Shown here: positions 18,425 through 32,795 of the stretch, piece by piece | How positions within the stretch are numbered: the first letter of the stretch is position 1 | How the letters are laid out: every line of letters starts with the position of its first letter | DNA from: Methylobacterium crusticola | GTDB lineage: Bacteria; Pseudomonadota; Alphaproteobacteria; Rhizobiales; Beijerinckiaceae | Assembly (NCBI RefSeq): GCF_003574465.1 | Contig: NZ_QOWC01000009.1 | Coordinates: forward strand, 16,303 to 80,302 | DNA length: 64,000 nucleotides | Direction of reading: 5' to 3' | Position numbers and translations under genes: made by a program | The notes under the pieces: generated by a model | Database searches by the model: none | Seen by the model: the letters and a program-made list of their open reading frames with translations, nothing else | What the model was told of the DNA's origin: nothing

Positions 18425-18451
18425 AGGAGAGCGTCGCGCCCGGACGGCGCC

Positions 18452-18853
18452 TCAGAAGGTCAGCGCCACCTTGGCCTCGCGGAGCTGGGCGATGTGGCCC
18501 TCGATCTCGCGGCGCTTGTCGTAATCCTCGGTGGCGTCGTGCTGCAGCTCGGCCGCCTCGATGTCCCGGTCGATGATCTCGGGCGTCAGCTCCTCGATCG
18601 GGGTCGCCCGCTCGGCGATGACGGTGAGCGAGGTGGCGTTGATCTCGGCGAAGCCGCCGCGCACCAGGACCCGCTTGCCGTGCTGCGGGCTCTCGGTGAT
18701 GACCAGGACCCCGGTCTTCAGGGTGGTGAGGACCGGGGCGTGGCCCGGCAGCACCGTCATCTCGCCCTCGGAGCCCGGGAGCTGCACGGCATCGACCGCG
18801 CCCGAGTAGAGGATCCGCTCGGGGCCGACGAGGTCAAACTGGAAGGTGGCCAT
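18452..18853 (-). CDS. atpC: ATP synthase F1 epsilon subunit
   Basis: A 133-residue protein. The N-terminal beta-sandwich is evident from ATFQFDLVGPERILYSG and GSEGEMTVLPGHAPVLT, followed by the C-terminal two-helix region. It is a central-stalk subunit that couples rotation and inhibits ATP hydrolysis. It is last in the atpHAGDC order, 81 bp after atpD. ATG 18853 gives the usual family length. Confidence 0.96.
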   Translation of the reverse strand: MATFQFDLVGPERILYSGAVDAVQLPGSEGEMTVLPGHAPVLTTLKTGVLVITESPQHGKRVLVRGGFAEINATSLTVIAERATPIEELTPEIIDRDIEAAELQHDATEDYDKRREIEGHIAQLREAKVALTF

Positions 18854-18934
18854 GGGGAGGGGTCGGTTCCGTTGTCGTCAGGCGCGGACGGGGCGCGGCC
18901 GCTCGGGGCCGCGCCCGCTTTGCGGGTGGGACGG

Positions 18935-22857
<3,923 letters not shown>

Positions 22858-22922
22858 CTTGGGACCTTCCCTCGTTCTCAGAGCTGTCTGTCGGGTTCGT
22901 CGGCGCGGTGCCGGGCGGCGCC

Positions 22923-23495
22923 CTAGCGGGCGTCCCGCATCGCGAGGCGGATGCTGTTGAGCTTCGTGCGCAGGGAGGCGTCGACCATGCGGCTGCCGAG
23001 CTTGACGACGATGCCGCCGATCAGGCTCGGGTCGATGCGCAGGTCGAGGTCGATCTCGGAGCGGGCGACGTCGCGCAGGGACGCCTTGATGTCCTGGAGC
23101 ACCGCGTCGGAGGGCTGCTCGGCCAGGCGCACCTCGGCCCGCACGATGCCCTTCGACTCCCGCACCAGGGTCCGGAAGCCGCGGATCATCTCGGGCAGGG
23201 CGAAGAGGCGGCGGTTGGCGGCCGACAGGCGGATGAAGTTGCCGGCGAGGCCGCCGATCTCCGCCGACGCCAGCACGGCCTCGATCGCCTTGACCTGGTC
23301 CCCGGCCGAGAAGGCCGGGCTGCGCACGAGGCGCCGCAGGTCGGCGCTCTCGGAGAGCAGGGCATCGAACCGCTCGAGCCCCTCGGCGACCGCATCGACG
23401 CTGCGCTCCTCGCGGGCGAGCTCGAACAACGCCGAGGCGTACCGCCCGGCGACGCCCGCCAGGGGAGAACCCGATTCCGATGCGTTCTGAGCCAC
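22923..23495 (-). CDS. atpH: ATP synthase F1 delta subunit
   Basis: A 190-residue peripheral-stalk subunit: the helical N-terminal domain [17 protein letters not shown], then the C-terminal region [20 protein letters not shown] with the conserved LIGG motif. It is the first gene of the operon. The 255 bp upstream to the DsbA-like gene presumably hold the operon promoter; I could not pick out a convincing -35/-10 pair there. Confidence 0.95.
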   Translation of the reverse strand: MAQNASESGSPLAGVAGRYASALFELAREERSVDAVAEGLERFDALLSESADLRRLVRSPAFSAGDQVKAIEAVLASAEIGGLAGNFIRLSAANRRLFALPEMIRGFRTLVRESKGIVRAEVRLAEQPSDAVLQDIKASLRDVARSEIDLDLRIDPSLIGGIVVKLGSRMVDASLRTKLNSIRLAMRDAR

Positions 23496-23750
23496 CAGCG
23501 CTCTCTCTCATGTCCTGGCCCGACGGGTCCGGCCGCAACACGCCGGTCTCAGGAGTGGCGGCGGCGCGCGGCCCGTCGATGATGGGATGGCACCGGCACG
23601 AGAAGGAGCCCCCTCCCCCGGCGCGGCGCCGGCCTAGCATGGGTTCACGGGGGGCGCAAGGCGACCGGGCTCCGCCCCAATCGTACAGGCGGGCCGAGGG
23701 GTTAATCAGTCTGCGCGCGAACGGTGGCGGGCGTGAGGCGAGGATCGTCC

Positions 23751-24440
23751 TCAGCCCTGGCAGGCGATCGCGTCGCAGGCGGCGACCGATTCCAGGACCC
23801 GCGCGAGGCTCCTGGGGCCCGGGTAGCCGAGGAGCGCCGCGGTGCCGACCACGTAGGAGGGCGTGGCGGCGAGGCCGAGGTCGGCGGCGAGCCGCATCTG
23901 GGCCTGCAGCGCCTCGCGGACCTCGTCCGACTCGGCCGCCTGCGCGAGGGCGGCCCGGTCGTGGCCGAGGGCCCGGGCGGCGTCGAGGGCGCGGGCGCCG
24001 TCGATGCGGCTGGTGGCACCCCCGAGGAGGGCGGCGTAGAGGGCGTGGGCGGCCCCCGAGCCGCCGCCGCGCTGCACCGCCAGCGCCACCTTGGCGGCCT
24101 GCGCCGAGGCCGGCGACAGGATCGGATTGTTGACGAGGCCGACCCGGAGGTCGGGCGCGGCGCGGGTCAGCGCGGCGAGGTCGCGCGCCGCCGCCCGGCA
24201 CCAGGGGCAGTTGTAGTCGAAGAACTCGTACAGGGTCACGGCCGCGTCGCGGGACCCGATCCAGGTCACGCCGCGCAGGCCGCCGATCTCGGAGGCGAGC
24301 TCGCCCGGCAGGCGGGTGTTGGGGACGGGCCTGCCGTCGTCGCCCGTGAGCGGGTGCCACTGCCCCTCGGACTGCGCCCGCGCGCCGGCGGGGAGGAGCG
24401 CCAGGGCGGCGGCGAGGACGGAGCGGCGGGAGAGGCGCAT
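23751..24440 (-). CDS. DsbA-family thiol:disulfide oxidoreductase, exported
   Basis: A 229-residue protein starting at ATG 24440. The N-terminus [20 protein letters not shown] with the cleavage region ARAQS is a twin-arginine-like or Sec signal peptide. The active site is C78-P-W-C81 (YNCPWCRAA) and the cis-proline loop is ATPSYVVG. The CPWC active site and the exported form place it with DsbA/ScsC-like periplasmic enzymes that oxidise or isomerise disulfides. It stands alone, without a DsbB. Confidence 0.87.
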   Translation of the reverse strand: MRLSRRSVLAAALALLPAGARAQSEGQWHPLTGDDGRPVPNTRLPGELASEIGGLRGVTWIGSRDAAVTLYEFFDYNCPWCRAAARDLAALTRAAPDLRVGLVNNPILSPASAQAAKVALAVQRGGGSGAAHALYAALLGGATSRIDGARALDAARALGHDRAALAQAAESDEVREALQAQMRLAADLGLAATPSYVVGTAALLGYPGPRSLARVLESVAACDAIACQG

Positions 24441-24511
24441 GGGCGGACTCGGGGGGAACGCGGGGACCGGTCCCGTTCTAGCTCGGCCATTTGGGCCGGA
24501 TGAAGGCCGCC

Positions 24512-24571
24512 GGGCCGGAGGCTCCAGGGCCGGAGGCTCCAGATCCCGACGCTCCAGGGCCGCACGCTCCT
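24512..24571. repeat. 15-bp tandem repeat between the DsbA-like and cupin genes
   Basis: Four 15-bp units: two identical copies of gggccggaggctcca (24512-24526, 24527-24541), then gatcccgacgctcca and gggccgcacgctcct. It lies in the intergenic region between the DsbA start and the cupin stop, ending 18 bp before the latter. Confidence 0.88.
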
Positions 24572-24589
24572 GGGCGGTCCCCCGGCCCG

Positions 24590-25012
24590 TCACGCGGGCG
24601 AGGCCAGGGGCTTGTCCTTCTCGACCACGTAGGTGCTGGTGAGCCGCACGGTCCGGCCGCCGTTCCTGGCGCCGGCATGCGGCGTGTTCGGCAGGACCTG
24701 GAAGCCGTCGCCCGCCTTGTAGACCCGGGTCGCCTGCCCCTCGATCGGCAGCTCGATCTCGCCCTCGAGGACGTAGCCGGACTCGATGCCCGGATGGGTG
24801 TGGCGCCCGACGAGGACGCCCGCGTCGATCTCGACCTCGGCGATGATCGTGACGTAGCCCGGCATCGGCCCGTCCACCTGCGACAGGACCTTGCGCCTGA
24901 GGCCCGGGGACGCGGCGGGCGGCGTCTGCGCCGAGGCGTCGGTCGCCAGGAAGCCCGTCGTCGCGCAGAGCGCGCAGGTGGCGAAGCGCGCGAATCCGCG
25001 GCGTGTCAGCAT
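24590..25012 (-). CDS. Exported cupin protein
   Basis: A 140-residue protein from ATG 25012. The N-terminus MLTRRGFARFATCALCATTG is a signal with paired arginines. The single cupin barrel has motif 1 HTHPGIESGYVLEG at 71-84 (H71, H73, E77) and motif 2 with PNTPH around H112, a complete 3-His/1-Glu metal site. Upstream residues in the open frame back to 25078 are not family-like. The ligand or reaction is unknown; periplasmic cupins of this form are often annotated as hypothetical. Confidence 0.82.
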   Translation of the reverse strand: MLTRRGFARFATCALCATTGFLATDASAQTPPAASPGLRRKVLSQVDGPMPGYVTIIAEVEIDAGVLVGRHTHPGIESGYVLEGEIELPIEGQATRVYKAGDGFQVLPNTPHAGARNGGRTVRLTSTYVVEKDKPLASPA

Positions 25013-25084
25013 GATGAACCTCCCGGGCGGGCCGGTCTCTCGCGCCGGCCCCGCGCCAAGGTCCGTCCGCTCCCGCACCCCGTC

Positions 25085-25126
25085 AAGGCCGGGCGCGCGA
25101 CCTTGAAAAGGCCGGGCGCGCGACCC
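25085..25126. repeat. Direct repeat upstream of the cupin gene
   Basis: A 19-bp sequence beginning aaggccgggcgcgcgacc occurs at 25085 and again at 25108, a period of 23 bp. It lies between the cupin start and the convergent end of the isomerase gene upstream. Confidence 0.75.
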
Positions 25127-25165
25127 TTGCGAGGTGGCGCACGCGAGATCGGCGTCAGCGCTCGG

Positions 25166-25792
25166 TCAGCGCACCCCCGCGGGCCGCTCCCCCAGGGCCC
25201 AGGCCAGCGCCTGCTCCAGGCGGTCGTTGCCCCAGAACAGCTCGCCGTCCTCGGTCAGGAAGGTCGGGGCCCCGAAGATGCCGCGGGACTTCGCCTCCTC
25301 GCCGACCACCCGCAGGCGGCTCTTGTGCGGCTCGGAGGCCGCGAGCTTGACGAGGGCGTGCCCGTCGAGGTCGAGGCCGTCGAGGAGCGCCGCGACGCTC
25401 GCGGGCTCGGCGATCGACTGGCCGCGGGCGAACTCGGCCTCGTAGACGGCGCGCACGAAGTGCCCGATCCAGGGCTGCTCAGCGCCGTAGGCCGCGACCC
25501 GGGTCGCCGTGAGGCTGTTCTGCGGGAAGGACGGCGGCTGGCGCACCGGCGGCAGCCCGAGGCGCGCCGCCTCGCGGGCGAGGTCCCGCCACATGTTGCG
25601 GCCCTTGGCCGGGAAGAGGTTGAACGGCGAGGAGGTCCAGCCGTGGGCGGCGAAGATCGGGCCGAGCAGGAAGGGGCGCCAGCGGAGCGACACGCCCGCC
25701 TCCCCGGCCAGGGCCTCGATCCGCGCGGCGGAGAGATACGAGTAGGTCGACGCGAACTCGAACCAGAATTCGAGTGTCGGCGGGCGCGCCAT
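25166..25792 (-). CDS. 2-hydroxychromene-2-carboxylate isomerase family protein
   Basis: A 208-residue thioredoxin-fold protein of the DsbA/kappa-GST branch. The N-terminus LEFWFEFASTYSYLSAARIE, with a serine in place of the CxxC, and the C-terminal GIFGAPTFLTEDGELFWGNDRL match isomerases that use glutathione. They act in naphthalene-type aromatic degradation or as general glutathione-dependent isomerases. No aromatic-degradation genes are adjacent, so the substrate is open. Confidence 0.88.
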   Translation of the reverse strand: MARPPTLEFWFEFASTYSYLSAARIEALAGEAGVSLRWRPFLLGPIFAAHGWTSSPFNLFPAKGRNMWRDLAREAARLGLPPVRQPPSFPQNSLTATRVAAYGAEQPWIGHFVRAVYEAEFARGQSIAEPASVAALLDGLDLDGHALVKLAASEPHKSRLRVVGEEAKSRGIFGAPTFLTEDGELFWGNDRLEQALAWALGERPAGVR

Positions 25793-25976
25793 GCATCACA
25801 CTCCGTTCACCATGCGGCCAGCATCACCCCGCGGGCGGGCCGCCACAAGCCTGGCCTTGGGCGTCTCATCGCCACGGAGTCCTACGCCCGAACCGGCATC
25901 GCGGTTGCACCCGGGCGGGCTCGGCTGGTAAGCCGCCGGCTCCCCCGCCGCCCTCCCGCCCGAGACGCCGCCCGCC

Positions 25977-27218
<1,242 letters not shown>

Positions 27219-27337
27219 CGACGGCCGGCTTCACGGGACCCGGCGAGGGCGCCGGCGCCCGCGGGCCGGGCCCGGGTCGTCTCGCGATCGTCCGGCCGCG
27301 GCGCCGGACCGCCCGGAGCGGGGATTCCGGGCCGGAC

Positions 27338-27355
27338 GGGACCCCGCGGGGTCCC
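27338..27355. terminator. Perfect hairpin between argG and a convergent gene
   Basis: The sequence gggacccc-gc-ggggtccc is an uninterrupted 8-bp inverted repeat at 27338-27355. It sits 5 bp before the stop of the minus-strand gene and 119 bp after the argG stop. There is no T-run, which is common for such hairpins at this GC content, so termination is only probable. Confidence 0.5.
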
Positions 27356-27359
27356 CGAC

Positions 27360-27707
27360 TCAGCCCGCGTCCTCCTCGTCGTCGTCGATGTCGACCAGGA
27401 ACAGGATGTCGACGTCGTCCTCCTCGTCCTCGCTCGCGTCCCGGGAATCGCCCTTCGCCGGGTCGGCGGCCGGCTCGTCGTCGAACTCGTCCTCGTCCAT
27501 GGCGTCCTCGAACGTCTCGGTCTCCTCCTCGGTCGAGGGACGCAGCGTCAGCGCCTCGGCCCGGCCCGACCAGAGCGGGCGGCCGTCGCTGGTCATGGTC
27601 CGCAGGTCGTCCTTGAAGCCCTCGACGTCGAGAAGCTCCCGGGCCCGCGCCTCGGTCGACCGGATGATGGCGACGGGGGTGCCGTCGATATCGAGAGTGA
27701 ACATCAT
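27360..27707 (-). CDS. Hypothetical protein with long acidic C-terminal tail
   Basis: A 115-residue protein. Residues 1-50 look folded (MMFTLDIDGTPVAIIRSTEA, ARELLDVEGF), while residues about 58-115 are dominated by Asp and Glu, with runs such as EEETETFEDAMDEDEFDDE and DIDDDEEDAG. The tail is likely disordered and could bind basic proteins or divalent cations. No family is recognised. The short ordered part resembles proteins annotated only as hypothetical in this group. Confidence 0.7.
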   Translation of the reverse strand: MMFTLDIDGTPVAIIRSTEARARELLDVEGFKDDLRTMTSDGRPLWSGRAEALTLRPSTEEETETFEDAMDEDEFDDEPAADPAKGDSRDASEDEEDDVDILFLVDIDDDEEDAG

Positions 27708-27817
27708 GCTTCCCTTGAGGCCGCCGCACCGCTCGAGGCGGGCGCCGCTGTGTTAGGGGGTGAAAGGCCGGCACGCCACCCTCGTTCCCGCCCGCGCGGC
27801 GGAAACCCGCCCGGCCG

Positions 27818-28513
27818 TCAGGAGCGCACGCAGGTAGAGAGCCCGCCGAGGCCGGCCATGCGGCCCTGGATCCGCCCCGCCAGCGCCCGCAGGCCGCGGG
27901 AGGGGGTGCGCGGGTTGCGGGTGATCGGGTTCGGCAGCGCCGCGACGAGGAGCGCGGCCTCGCCCCGCGTGAGGTCGCGGGCCCCCTTGCCGAACCAGTG
28001 CCGGGCCGCGGCCTCGGCCCCGAAGACGCCCTCGCCCCACTCCGCCACGTTGAGGTAGATCTCGAGGGTGCGGCGCTTGCCCCAGACGAGGTCGGCCATC
28101 AGGGCGAGGGGGATCTCCAGGGCCTTGCGGACGTAGGAGCGGCCCGGCCACAGGAAGACGTTCTTGACCGTCTGCATCGTCACCGTCGAGGCGCCGCGGC
28201 TCGGGCCGTCCTCGTCGTCGACCACGCTCCAGAGCGCGTCCCAGTCGACGCCGTCGTGCAGGCAGTAGCGCTGGTCCTCCGAGGCGATCACGCCCTGCAC
28301 CAGGGCCGGCGCGACGCCCGCCAGGGGCACGACCTCGCGCGCAACCGGCCGGAGCGTCGCCCAACGGCCGAGCATCAGGGTTGAGGGCGGGGTCACCGCG
28401 CGATAGACGAGCGCCAGGGCCAGCACGAGGGCGACCGCCATGACGGGCAGCAGCAGGACGGCGCGAATCACGCGGCGCCAGCGGGTGCGGTCGGGCGGCG
28501 CGCCCAACGGCAC
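27818..28513 (-). CDS. mtgA: Monofunctional biosynthetic peptidoglycan transglycosylase
   Basis: A 231-residue GT51 enzyme that polymerises lipid II into glycan strands at the membrane. One N-terminal membrane helix lies at about 16-37. The catalytic glutamate is E79 in IASEDQRYCLHDGVDW; other GT51 motifs are GASTVTMQTVKN at 107-118 and KRRTLEIYLNVAEWG. No transpeptidase domain follows. It is divergent from ispA, with 135 bp between starts. Confidence 0.94.
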   Translation of the reverse strand: MPLGAPPDRTRWRRVIRAVLLLPVMAVALVLALALVYRAVTPPSTLMLGRWATLRPVAREVVPLAGVAPALVQGVIASEDQRYCLHDGVDWDALWSVVDDEDGPSRGASTVTMQTVKNVFLWPGRSYVRKALEIPLALMADLVWGKRRTLEIYLNVAEWGEGVFGAEAAARHWFGKGARDLTRGEAALLVAALPNPITRNPRTPSRGLRALAGRIQGRMAGLGGLSTCVRS

Positions 28514-28648
28514 GAGCCCGGAGAGCGGCTGCGACCGGCCGCCGCCCGAGCCCCCGTCGCGGTCCGCCGTGGCGCGCGGCTCCTGAATCCGTCCCTCCTC
28601 ATGCCGTGCCCTGATGCCAGCGGCACCTCCTCGACCGAGGCCTCCACA

Positions 28649-29650
28649 ATGCAGTCAACGCGGGCTCAGCAGGCCACGAAGCCGGGCCGTCCCCAGGATA
28701 ATCTCGGGACTCCGGGCACCATCGGCTACCCCGACGGCGGCGATTTCACGGCGCGCCTCACGGCGGTCGCCGACGCCGTCGAGGCCTACCTCGCCGAGCG
28801 CCTCGGCGACGCCGCGCAGGACGGCGAGATCGCCCGGCCGCCCCGGCTGATGCAGGCGATGCGCCACGCCGTGCTGGGGGGCGGCAAGCGCCTGCGGCCC
28901 TTCCTCGCCATCGAGACCGCCCGCATGCTCGGCGGGGCCTATCCGGGGGCGCTCGCGGCGGGGGCCGGCGTCGAGCTCGTCCACTGCTACTCCCTCGTCC
29001 ACGACGACCTCCCGGCCATGGACGACGACGACCTGCGCCGGGGCAAGCCCACGGTGCACAAGGCCTACGACGAGGCGACCGCGATCCTGGTCGGCGACGC
29101 CCTCCAGACCCTCGCCTTCGAGATCCTGGCCGACCCGGCCTGGCAGCCCGATCCGGGGATCCGGGCCGAGCTGGTGCTCGGGCTCGCCCGGGCCTCGGGC
29201 CTCGGCGGCATGGTGGGCGGGCAGCTCCTCGACCTCGGCGCGGAGGGGCGCTTCGGCCCGGCGAGCCTCGACGTCGAGGCGACGCTCCAGCTCCAGGCCA
29301 TGAAGACCGGCGCGATCCTGGCCTTCTCGGTCGATGCCGGGGCGCTGGTGGGCGGCGCCGCCCCGCAGGAGCGCGCCGCGCTCCTGGCCTACGGGCGCGC
29401 GCTCGGCCAGGCCTTCCAGGTGGCCGACGACATCCTGGACCGCGAGGCCTCCTCGGAGGCCATGGGCAAGCGCACCGGCAAGGACAAGGACGCCGGCAAG
29501 GCGACCCTGGTCGACCGCCTCGGCCTCGACGGGGCGCGGGCCGAGTGCGAGCGCCTGGTCGGCGTGTGCGAGGCGGCGCTGGCGCCCTGGGGCGAGGCCG
29601 CCGCCACCCTGCGCGAGGCGGCCCGCTTCACGGTGGCGCGCAAGACCTGA
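28649..29650 (+). CDS. ispA: Polyprenyl diphosphate synthase, farnesyl/geranylgeranyl type
   Basis: A 333-residue trans-prenyltransferase. The first Asp-rich motif is DDLPAMD at 119-125, followed by [12 protein letters not shown], and the second is DDILD at 260-264. The pattern around motif 1 is that of IspA-type farnesyl diphosphate synthases. ATG 28649 with GAGG upstream was preferred to an ATG at 28601 because the extra residues are not family-like. The N-terminal 30 residues are polar and probably unstructured. The stop codon lies within a 13-bp tandem repeat. Product chain length (C15 or C20) is not certain. Confidence 0.88.
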   Translation: MQSTRAQQATKPGRPQDNLGTPGTIGYPDGGDFTARLTAVADAVEAYLAERLGDAAQDGEIARPPRLMQAMRHAVLGGGKRLRPFLAIETARMLGGAYPGALAAGAGVELVHCYSLVHDDLPAMDDDDLRRGKPTVHKAYDEATAILVGDALQTLAFEILADPAWQPDPGIRAELVLGLARASGLGGMVGGQLLDLGAEGRFGPASLDVEATLQLQAMKTGAILAFSVDAGALVGGAAPQERAALLAYGRALGQAFQVADDILDREASSEAMGKRTGKDKDAGKATLVDRLGLDGARAECERLVGVCEAALAPWGEAAATLREAARFTVARKT

Positions 29651-29687
29651 GCGCAAGACCTGAGCGCAAGACCTGGGCGCGAGACCC
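29638..29687. repeat. 13-bp tandem repeat spanning the ispA stop codon
   Basis: The unit gcgcaagacctga occurs at 29638-29650 and 29651-29663, then as gcgcaagacctgg at 29664-29676 and in part (gcgcgagaccc) at 29677-29687. The first copy contains the last codons and the stop of ispA. Confidence 0.92.
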
Positions 29688-29748
29688 GGCGCTCCCGGGA
29701 GCCCGGGTTCCGGGCCCCGCCCTCCCGCAAACCCGCACCGAGATCCCC

Positions 29749-30855
29749 ATGGCGACTCACAAGATCCTGCTCCTGCCGGGCGACGGCATCGGCCCCGAGG
29801 TGATGCGCGAGGTGTCGAAGGTCCTCGGCTGGCTCACCCGCGCGGGCGTCGCCGCCTTCGAGACCGAGACCGACCTCGTCGGCGGCGCGGCCCTCGACGC
29901 CCACGGCGTGCCCTTGAGCGAGGACGCCCTCGGGCGCGCCAAGGCCGCCGACGCGGTGCTGTTCGGCGCCGTCGGCGGGCCGAAATGGGCGGGCGTGCCC
30001 TACGCCCGGCGCCCCGAGGCGGGCCTCCTGCGCCTGCGCAAGGACCTCGGCCTGTTCGCCAACCTCAGGCCGGCGATCTGCTACCCGGCGCTCGCCGACG
30101 CCTCGGCGCTCAAGCGCGAGCTGGTCGAGGGGCTCGATATCGTCATCGTCCGCGAGCTGACCGGGGGCGTGTATTTCGGCGAGCCGAAGGAGATCGTGAC
30201 CCTCGAGGACGGCCAGAAGCGCGCCGTCGACACCCAGGTCTACACCTCGGGGGAGATCGAGCGCATCGCGGCGGTGGCCTTCGACCTCGCCCGCAAGCGC
30301 CGCAACCGGGTCGCCTCGGCCGAGAAGCACAACGTGATGAAGTCGGGCGTGCTCTGGAAAGAGGTGGTCACCCGCGTCCACGCCGAGCAGTTCCCGGATG
30401 TCGGGCTGGAGCACGTCCTCGCCGACAACTGCGCCATGCAGCTCGTGCGCAATCCCAAGCAGTACGACGTGCTGGTGACCGACAACCTCTTCGGCGACAT
30501 CCTGTCGGACGTGGCCGCGATGCTCACCGGCTCCCTCGGGATGCTGCCCTCGGCCTCCCTCGGGGCGGTCGAGAACGGGACGCGCCGCGCCCTCTACGAG
30601 CCGGTCCACGGCTCGGCCCCGGACATCGCGGGCCAGAACCTCGCCAACCCGATCGCGATGATCGGTTCGCTCGCCATGGCGCTGCGCTACTCCTTCGGGC
30701 TCGTCGAGGCGGCCGACCTCCTCGAGGGGGCGATCACCCGGACGCTCGCGGCGGGCACGCGCACGCGCGACATCGCGGGCCCGGGGGTCAACGCCGTCGG
30801 CACGGCCGAGATGGGCGAGGCCATCCTGCGGGAGCTCGACGCCCCGGCGCGGTGA
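29749..30855 (+). CDS. leuB: 3-isopropylmalate dehydrogenase
   Basis: A 368-residue beta-decarboxylating dehydrogenase of leucine synthesis. The N-terminus [17 protein letters not shown], the substrate-binding block [16 protein letters not shown], the motif [12 protein letters not shown] and the metal-binding [20 protein letters not shown] all match LeuB rather than isocitrate or tartrate dehydrogenases. ATG 29749 gives the normal length. It lies 98 bp after ispA on the same strand, behind the 13-bp repeat. Confidence 0.95.
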   Translation: MATHKILLLPGDGIGPEVMREVSKVLGWLTRAGVAAFETETDLVGGAALDAHGVPLSEDALGRAKAADAVLFGAVGGPKWAGVPYARRPEAGLLRLRKDLGLFANLRPAICYPALADASALKRELVEGLDIVIVRELTGGVYFGEPKEIVTLEDGQKRAVDTQVYTSGEIERIAAVAFDLARKRRNRVASAEKHNVMKSGVLWKEVVTRVHAEQFPDVGLEHVLADNCAMQLVRNPKQYDVLVTDNLFGDILSDVAAMLTGSLGMLPSASLGAVENGTRRALYEPVHGSAPDIAGQNLANPIAMIGSLAMALRYSFGLVEAADLLEGAITRTLAAGTRTRDIAGPGVNAVGTAEMGEAILRELDAPAR

Positions 30856-30863
30856 GGCCGCGG

Positions 30864-30924
30864 GCGGGCGCCGGGCACAATGCGGCGCCCGCCGGACGCG
30901 GAAACGGGCCCCTCCCGGGGCCCG
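30864..30924. terminator. Two hairpins between leuB and a convergent gene
   Basis: The first hairpin pairs gcgggcgcc (30864-30872) with ggcgcccgc (30884-30892) around an 11-base loop. The second pairs cgggcccc (30905-30912) with ggggcccg (30917-30924) around tccc. Both are perfect stems and lie between two convergent stop codons, so a two-way terminator is likely although no T-run follows. Confidence 0.55.
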
Positions 30925-30966
30925 CGCCGTGCCGCATCGTCCCCGGGCCGGTCCGCTTCGCGGCCC

Positions 30967-31377
30967 TCAGTAGCCGCGGGCGCGGGAGAGCGGCGAGGTC
31001 GGGTCGAGGTAGTCGACCGCCGACAGGTCGACCGTGACGGACGAGCGCCGCGCGCCGATGAACGGGCCGTTGGTGATCGGGTCGGGCAGGATCCCGGCGC
31101 CGCCCCAGCGCTCGCGCTGGCTGATGTAGGGCGGCGAGTTCAGGTACGAGGCCGTGATGAAGTGCGGGTTGGTGGCGGGGTTGCTCACCGAGCCGGCATT
31201 CGCCTCCACCACGTTGCCGGCGTCGAGCCAGCTGCGCGGGCGGACCCGGATCGCCAGGCCGTCGCCGCCGCGGTAGCTGCGGATGACGTAGCCGTCCTGC
31301 GCCTGCGAGGCGGCCGTGCCGGCACCGAAGGCCGCGAGGGAGAGAAGCCCGGTCAGGGCGAGAGTGTGGACGCGCAT
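30967..31377 (-). CDS. Small secreted hypothetical protein
   Basis: A 136-residue protein with a clear signal peptide (MRVHTLALTGLLSLAAFGAG, cleavage near SQAQ at about residue 27). The mature part is short and polar with repeated aromatic residues (YVIRSYRGGDG, SYLNSPPYISQRERWG). No known domain is recognised. It is probably periplasmic or surface exposed. Confidence 0.7.
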   Translation of the reverse strand: MRVHTLALTGLLSLAAFGAGTAASQAQDGYVIRSYRGGDGLAIRVRPRSWLDAGNVVEANAGSVSNPATNPHFITASYLNSPPYISQRERWGGAGILPDPITNGPFIGARRSSVTVDLSAVDYLDPTSPLSRARGY

Positions 31378-31478
31378 GACGCACCTTTGGTGAACTTCGC
31401 CAGGGTAGCGCCGGGTTTCTTAAGGAAACGGCGGCGCCTCTCGTATGGAAGACGTGCAAGTGCGGCCGAGGTTCCGAT

Positions 31479-32408
31479 TCACGGCGAAGCTTCTCGCGAG
31501 CGCCGCACTCTCGCCGCATTCTTCCGGATCCGCCCGGCCGGCGCCGCCTTGCCCGCCGCCGCGGCCGGGACCGCCGCGGTCGTGGCCGGCTCCTCGGGCA
31601 GGCAGGCCGCCCGCGCGGGCCGCGCCGTCAGGGCGGTCGCGGCCCCGGGCAGGACCGCGCCCGGCAGGGCGCTCAGGCGGTCGACCGCGCAGGCCACCGC
31701 CCGCGGCTCGGGGAGTTGCCCGAGCGGCGCGCAGAGCCAGCCGTCGATCCGGACCGGCGCGCCGGCGACCCGGAACGCCGTGCAGGCGCGGGTGCCCCCG
31801 GTCCCGCCCAGGACGGCATCGATGGTCTCGACGGCGCCCAGGCGGCTCTCCACCTGCCCGCGCTCGCTCGTCCGAACGACCGCGAGGCCGCCCGCGTCCG
31901 CGGCGCGGCGGGCCAGGACGACGAACAGGCTCCCCTCCCCGTCCGTCCCCGCCGCCTCGGTGGCGACGAGGCGCAGGAACGGGGCCTCGACGACGTCGAA
32001 CGTGCCGGCGGTGAGGATATCCTCGCGCAGTCCCGCCTGCGTGCGCGCCGACGCGACCGCGTCGGCACCGGCGCCGGCATCGGCGCCGGCCAGGCGGTAG
32101 CGGTCGGCCGCGACCTCGGTCCAGGCGGGGGGCGCGACGGAGCCGGCCGAGTAGCGCGGCACGAAGGCGCCCCGGGCGGGCGCCGGATCGGCGAGGCGCC
32201 GCTCGCTCGCGAGCACGCTCAGGAGCGCGACCGCGCCCGCCGCCGCCAGGGTGCGCCGCAGGGAGCGGCCGCGCCGGCGCGGCGGCGCCAGGGGCAGCGG
32301 GCGCGGCCCGGCCGGGCCGAGGTCCCGGGCGAGGCGCCGTCCGGCCCGCGTGAGGGCCGCGTCGTCAAAGTCAGGCCTGAGCGTCACGGCTCGTCTCCCG
32401 TCCGTCAC
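31479..32408 (-). CDS. Hypothetical membrane-anchored protein
   Basis: A 309-residue protein. Residues 1-50 are basic (RRRGRSLRRT), followed by a single hydrophobic helix at about 53-67 (LAAAGAVALLSVLAS) and a long periplasmic-type domain with two cysteines (ACTAF, WLCAP) and a third in RAVACAV. The end is Ala-rich, then basic (RIRKNAARVRRSREASP). The topology suggests an inner-membrane anchor with an exported domain. I do not recognise a family. Another start at GTG further in is possible. Confidence 0.62.
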   Translation of the reverse strand: MTDGRRAVTLRPDFDDAALTRAGRRLARDLGPAGPRPLPLAPPRRRGRSLRRTLAAAGAVALLSVLASERRLADPAPARGAFVPRYSAGSVAPPAWTEVAADRYRLAGADAGAGADAVASARTQAGLREDILTAGTFDVVEAPFLRLVATEAAGTDGEGSLFVVLARRAADAGGLAVVRTSERGQVESRLGAVETIDAVLGGTGGTRACTAFRVAGAPVRIDGWLCAPLGQLPEPRAVACAVDRLSALPGAVLPGAATALTARPARAACLPEEPATTAAVPAAAAGKAAPAGRIRKNAARVRRSREASP

Positions 32409-32581
32409 GGCGGCCCGGCACGGCCGCGACGGGACCGGAATCGCATCGAATTTTCGCGATTCCGTTCGCGGCGCCCGCGTTCTCCCCGGCTTCCCGGGAT
32501 CATGGTGGAGGAGGCGTTAAGCCGGGCCGGGGCGGGCGTGACGCGGCCGCGAATCTGTCGCCGGCCCGGCGCTCCGGCCCC

Positions 32582-32610
32582 TTGACAGATCGCGTGCGGC
32601 GCGCTGTTGC
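32582..32610 (+). promoter_or_regulatory. Possible promoter upstream of the asd leader
   Basis: TTGACA at 32582-32587 is an exact -35 consensus in a very GC-rich intergenic region. With a 17-base spacer the -10 would be tgttgc at 32605-32610, which is weak. It lies 84 bp upstream of the candidate leader peptide. Confidence 0.35.
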
Positions 32611-32665
32611 TGGCGAGGCTCGCGCATCCCATCTGGTGGATGCCATCCCGAGGACTGACCGCGCC

Positions 32666-32725
32666 ATGCGGCCTGCGTCGACCACGACGAAACGCAAAGC
32701 CCTGACGGCGTTCACCGCCGGCTGA
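32666..32725 (+). CDS. Candidate leader peptide of asd
   Basis: A 19-codon frame, MRPASTTTKRKALTAFTAG, preceded by GAGGA at 32650-32654. It has five Thr and two Lys codons, including three Thr in a row followed by Lys-Arg-Lys. Thr and Lys are end products of the pathway that Asd feeds. Two hairpins follow it before asd. This is the classic layout of ribosome-mediated attenuation, but no conservation could be tested here and chance is a real alternative. Confidence 0.35.
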   Translation: MRPASTTTKRKALTAFTAG

Positions 32726-32754
32726 CAGCCTCGCGTCGTCCTCGGATCCCCTCC

Positions 32755-32795
32755 CCGTCCGCGGCGGACGGAGGCCGGGCTCCGCGTCGAGCCCG
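32755..32795 (+). promoter_or_regulatory. Two adjacent hairpins in the asd leader
   Basis: ccgtccg (32755-32761) pairs with cggacgg (32765-32771), and cgggctc (32776-32782) pairs with gagcccg (32789-32795) around a 6-base loop. Both lie between the candidate leader peptide and the asd start. No T-run follows the second stem. Confidence 0.4.

Noticed and set aside
24266..24565. Minus-strand frame with WSLRP repeats
   Set aside because: It overlaps the DsbA-like signal region in another frame and its repeats only reflect the 15-bp DNA repeat at 24512-24571.
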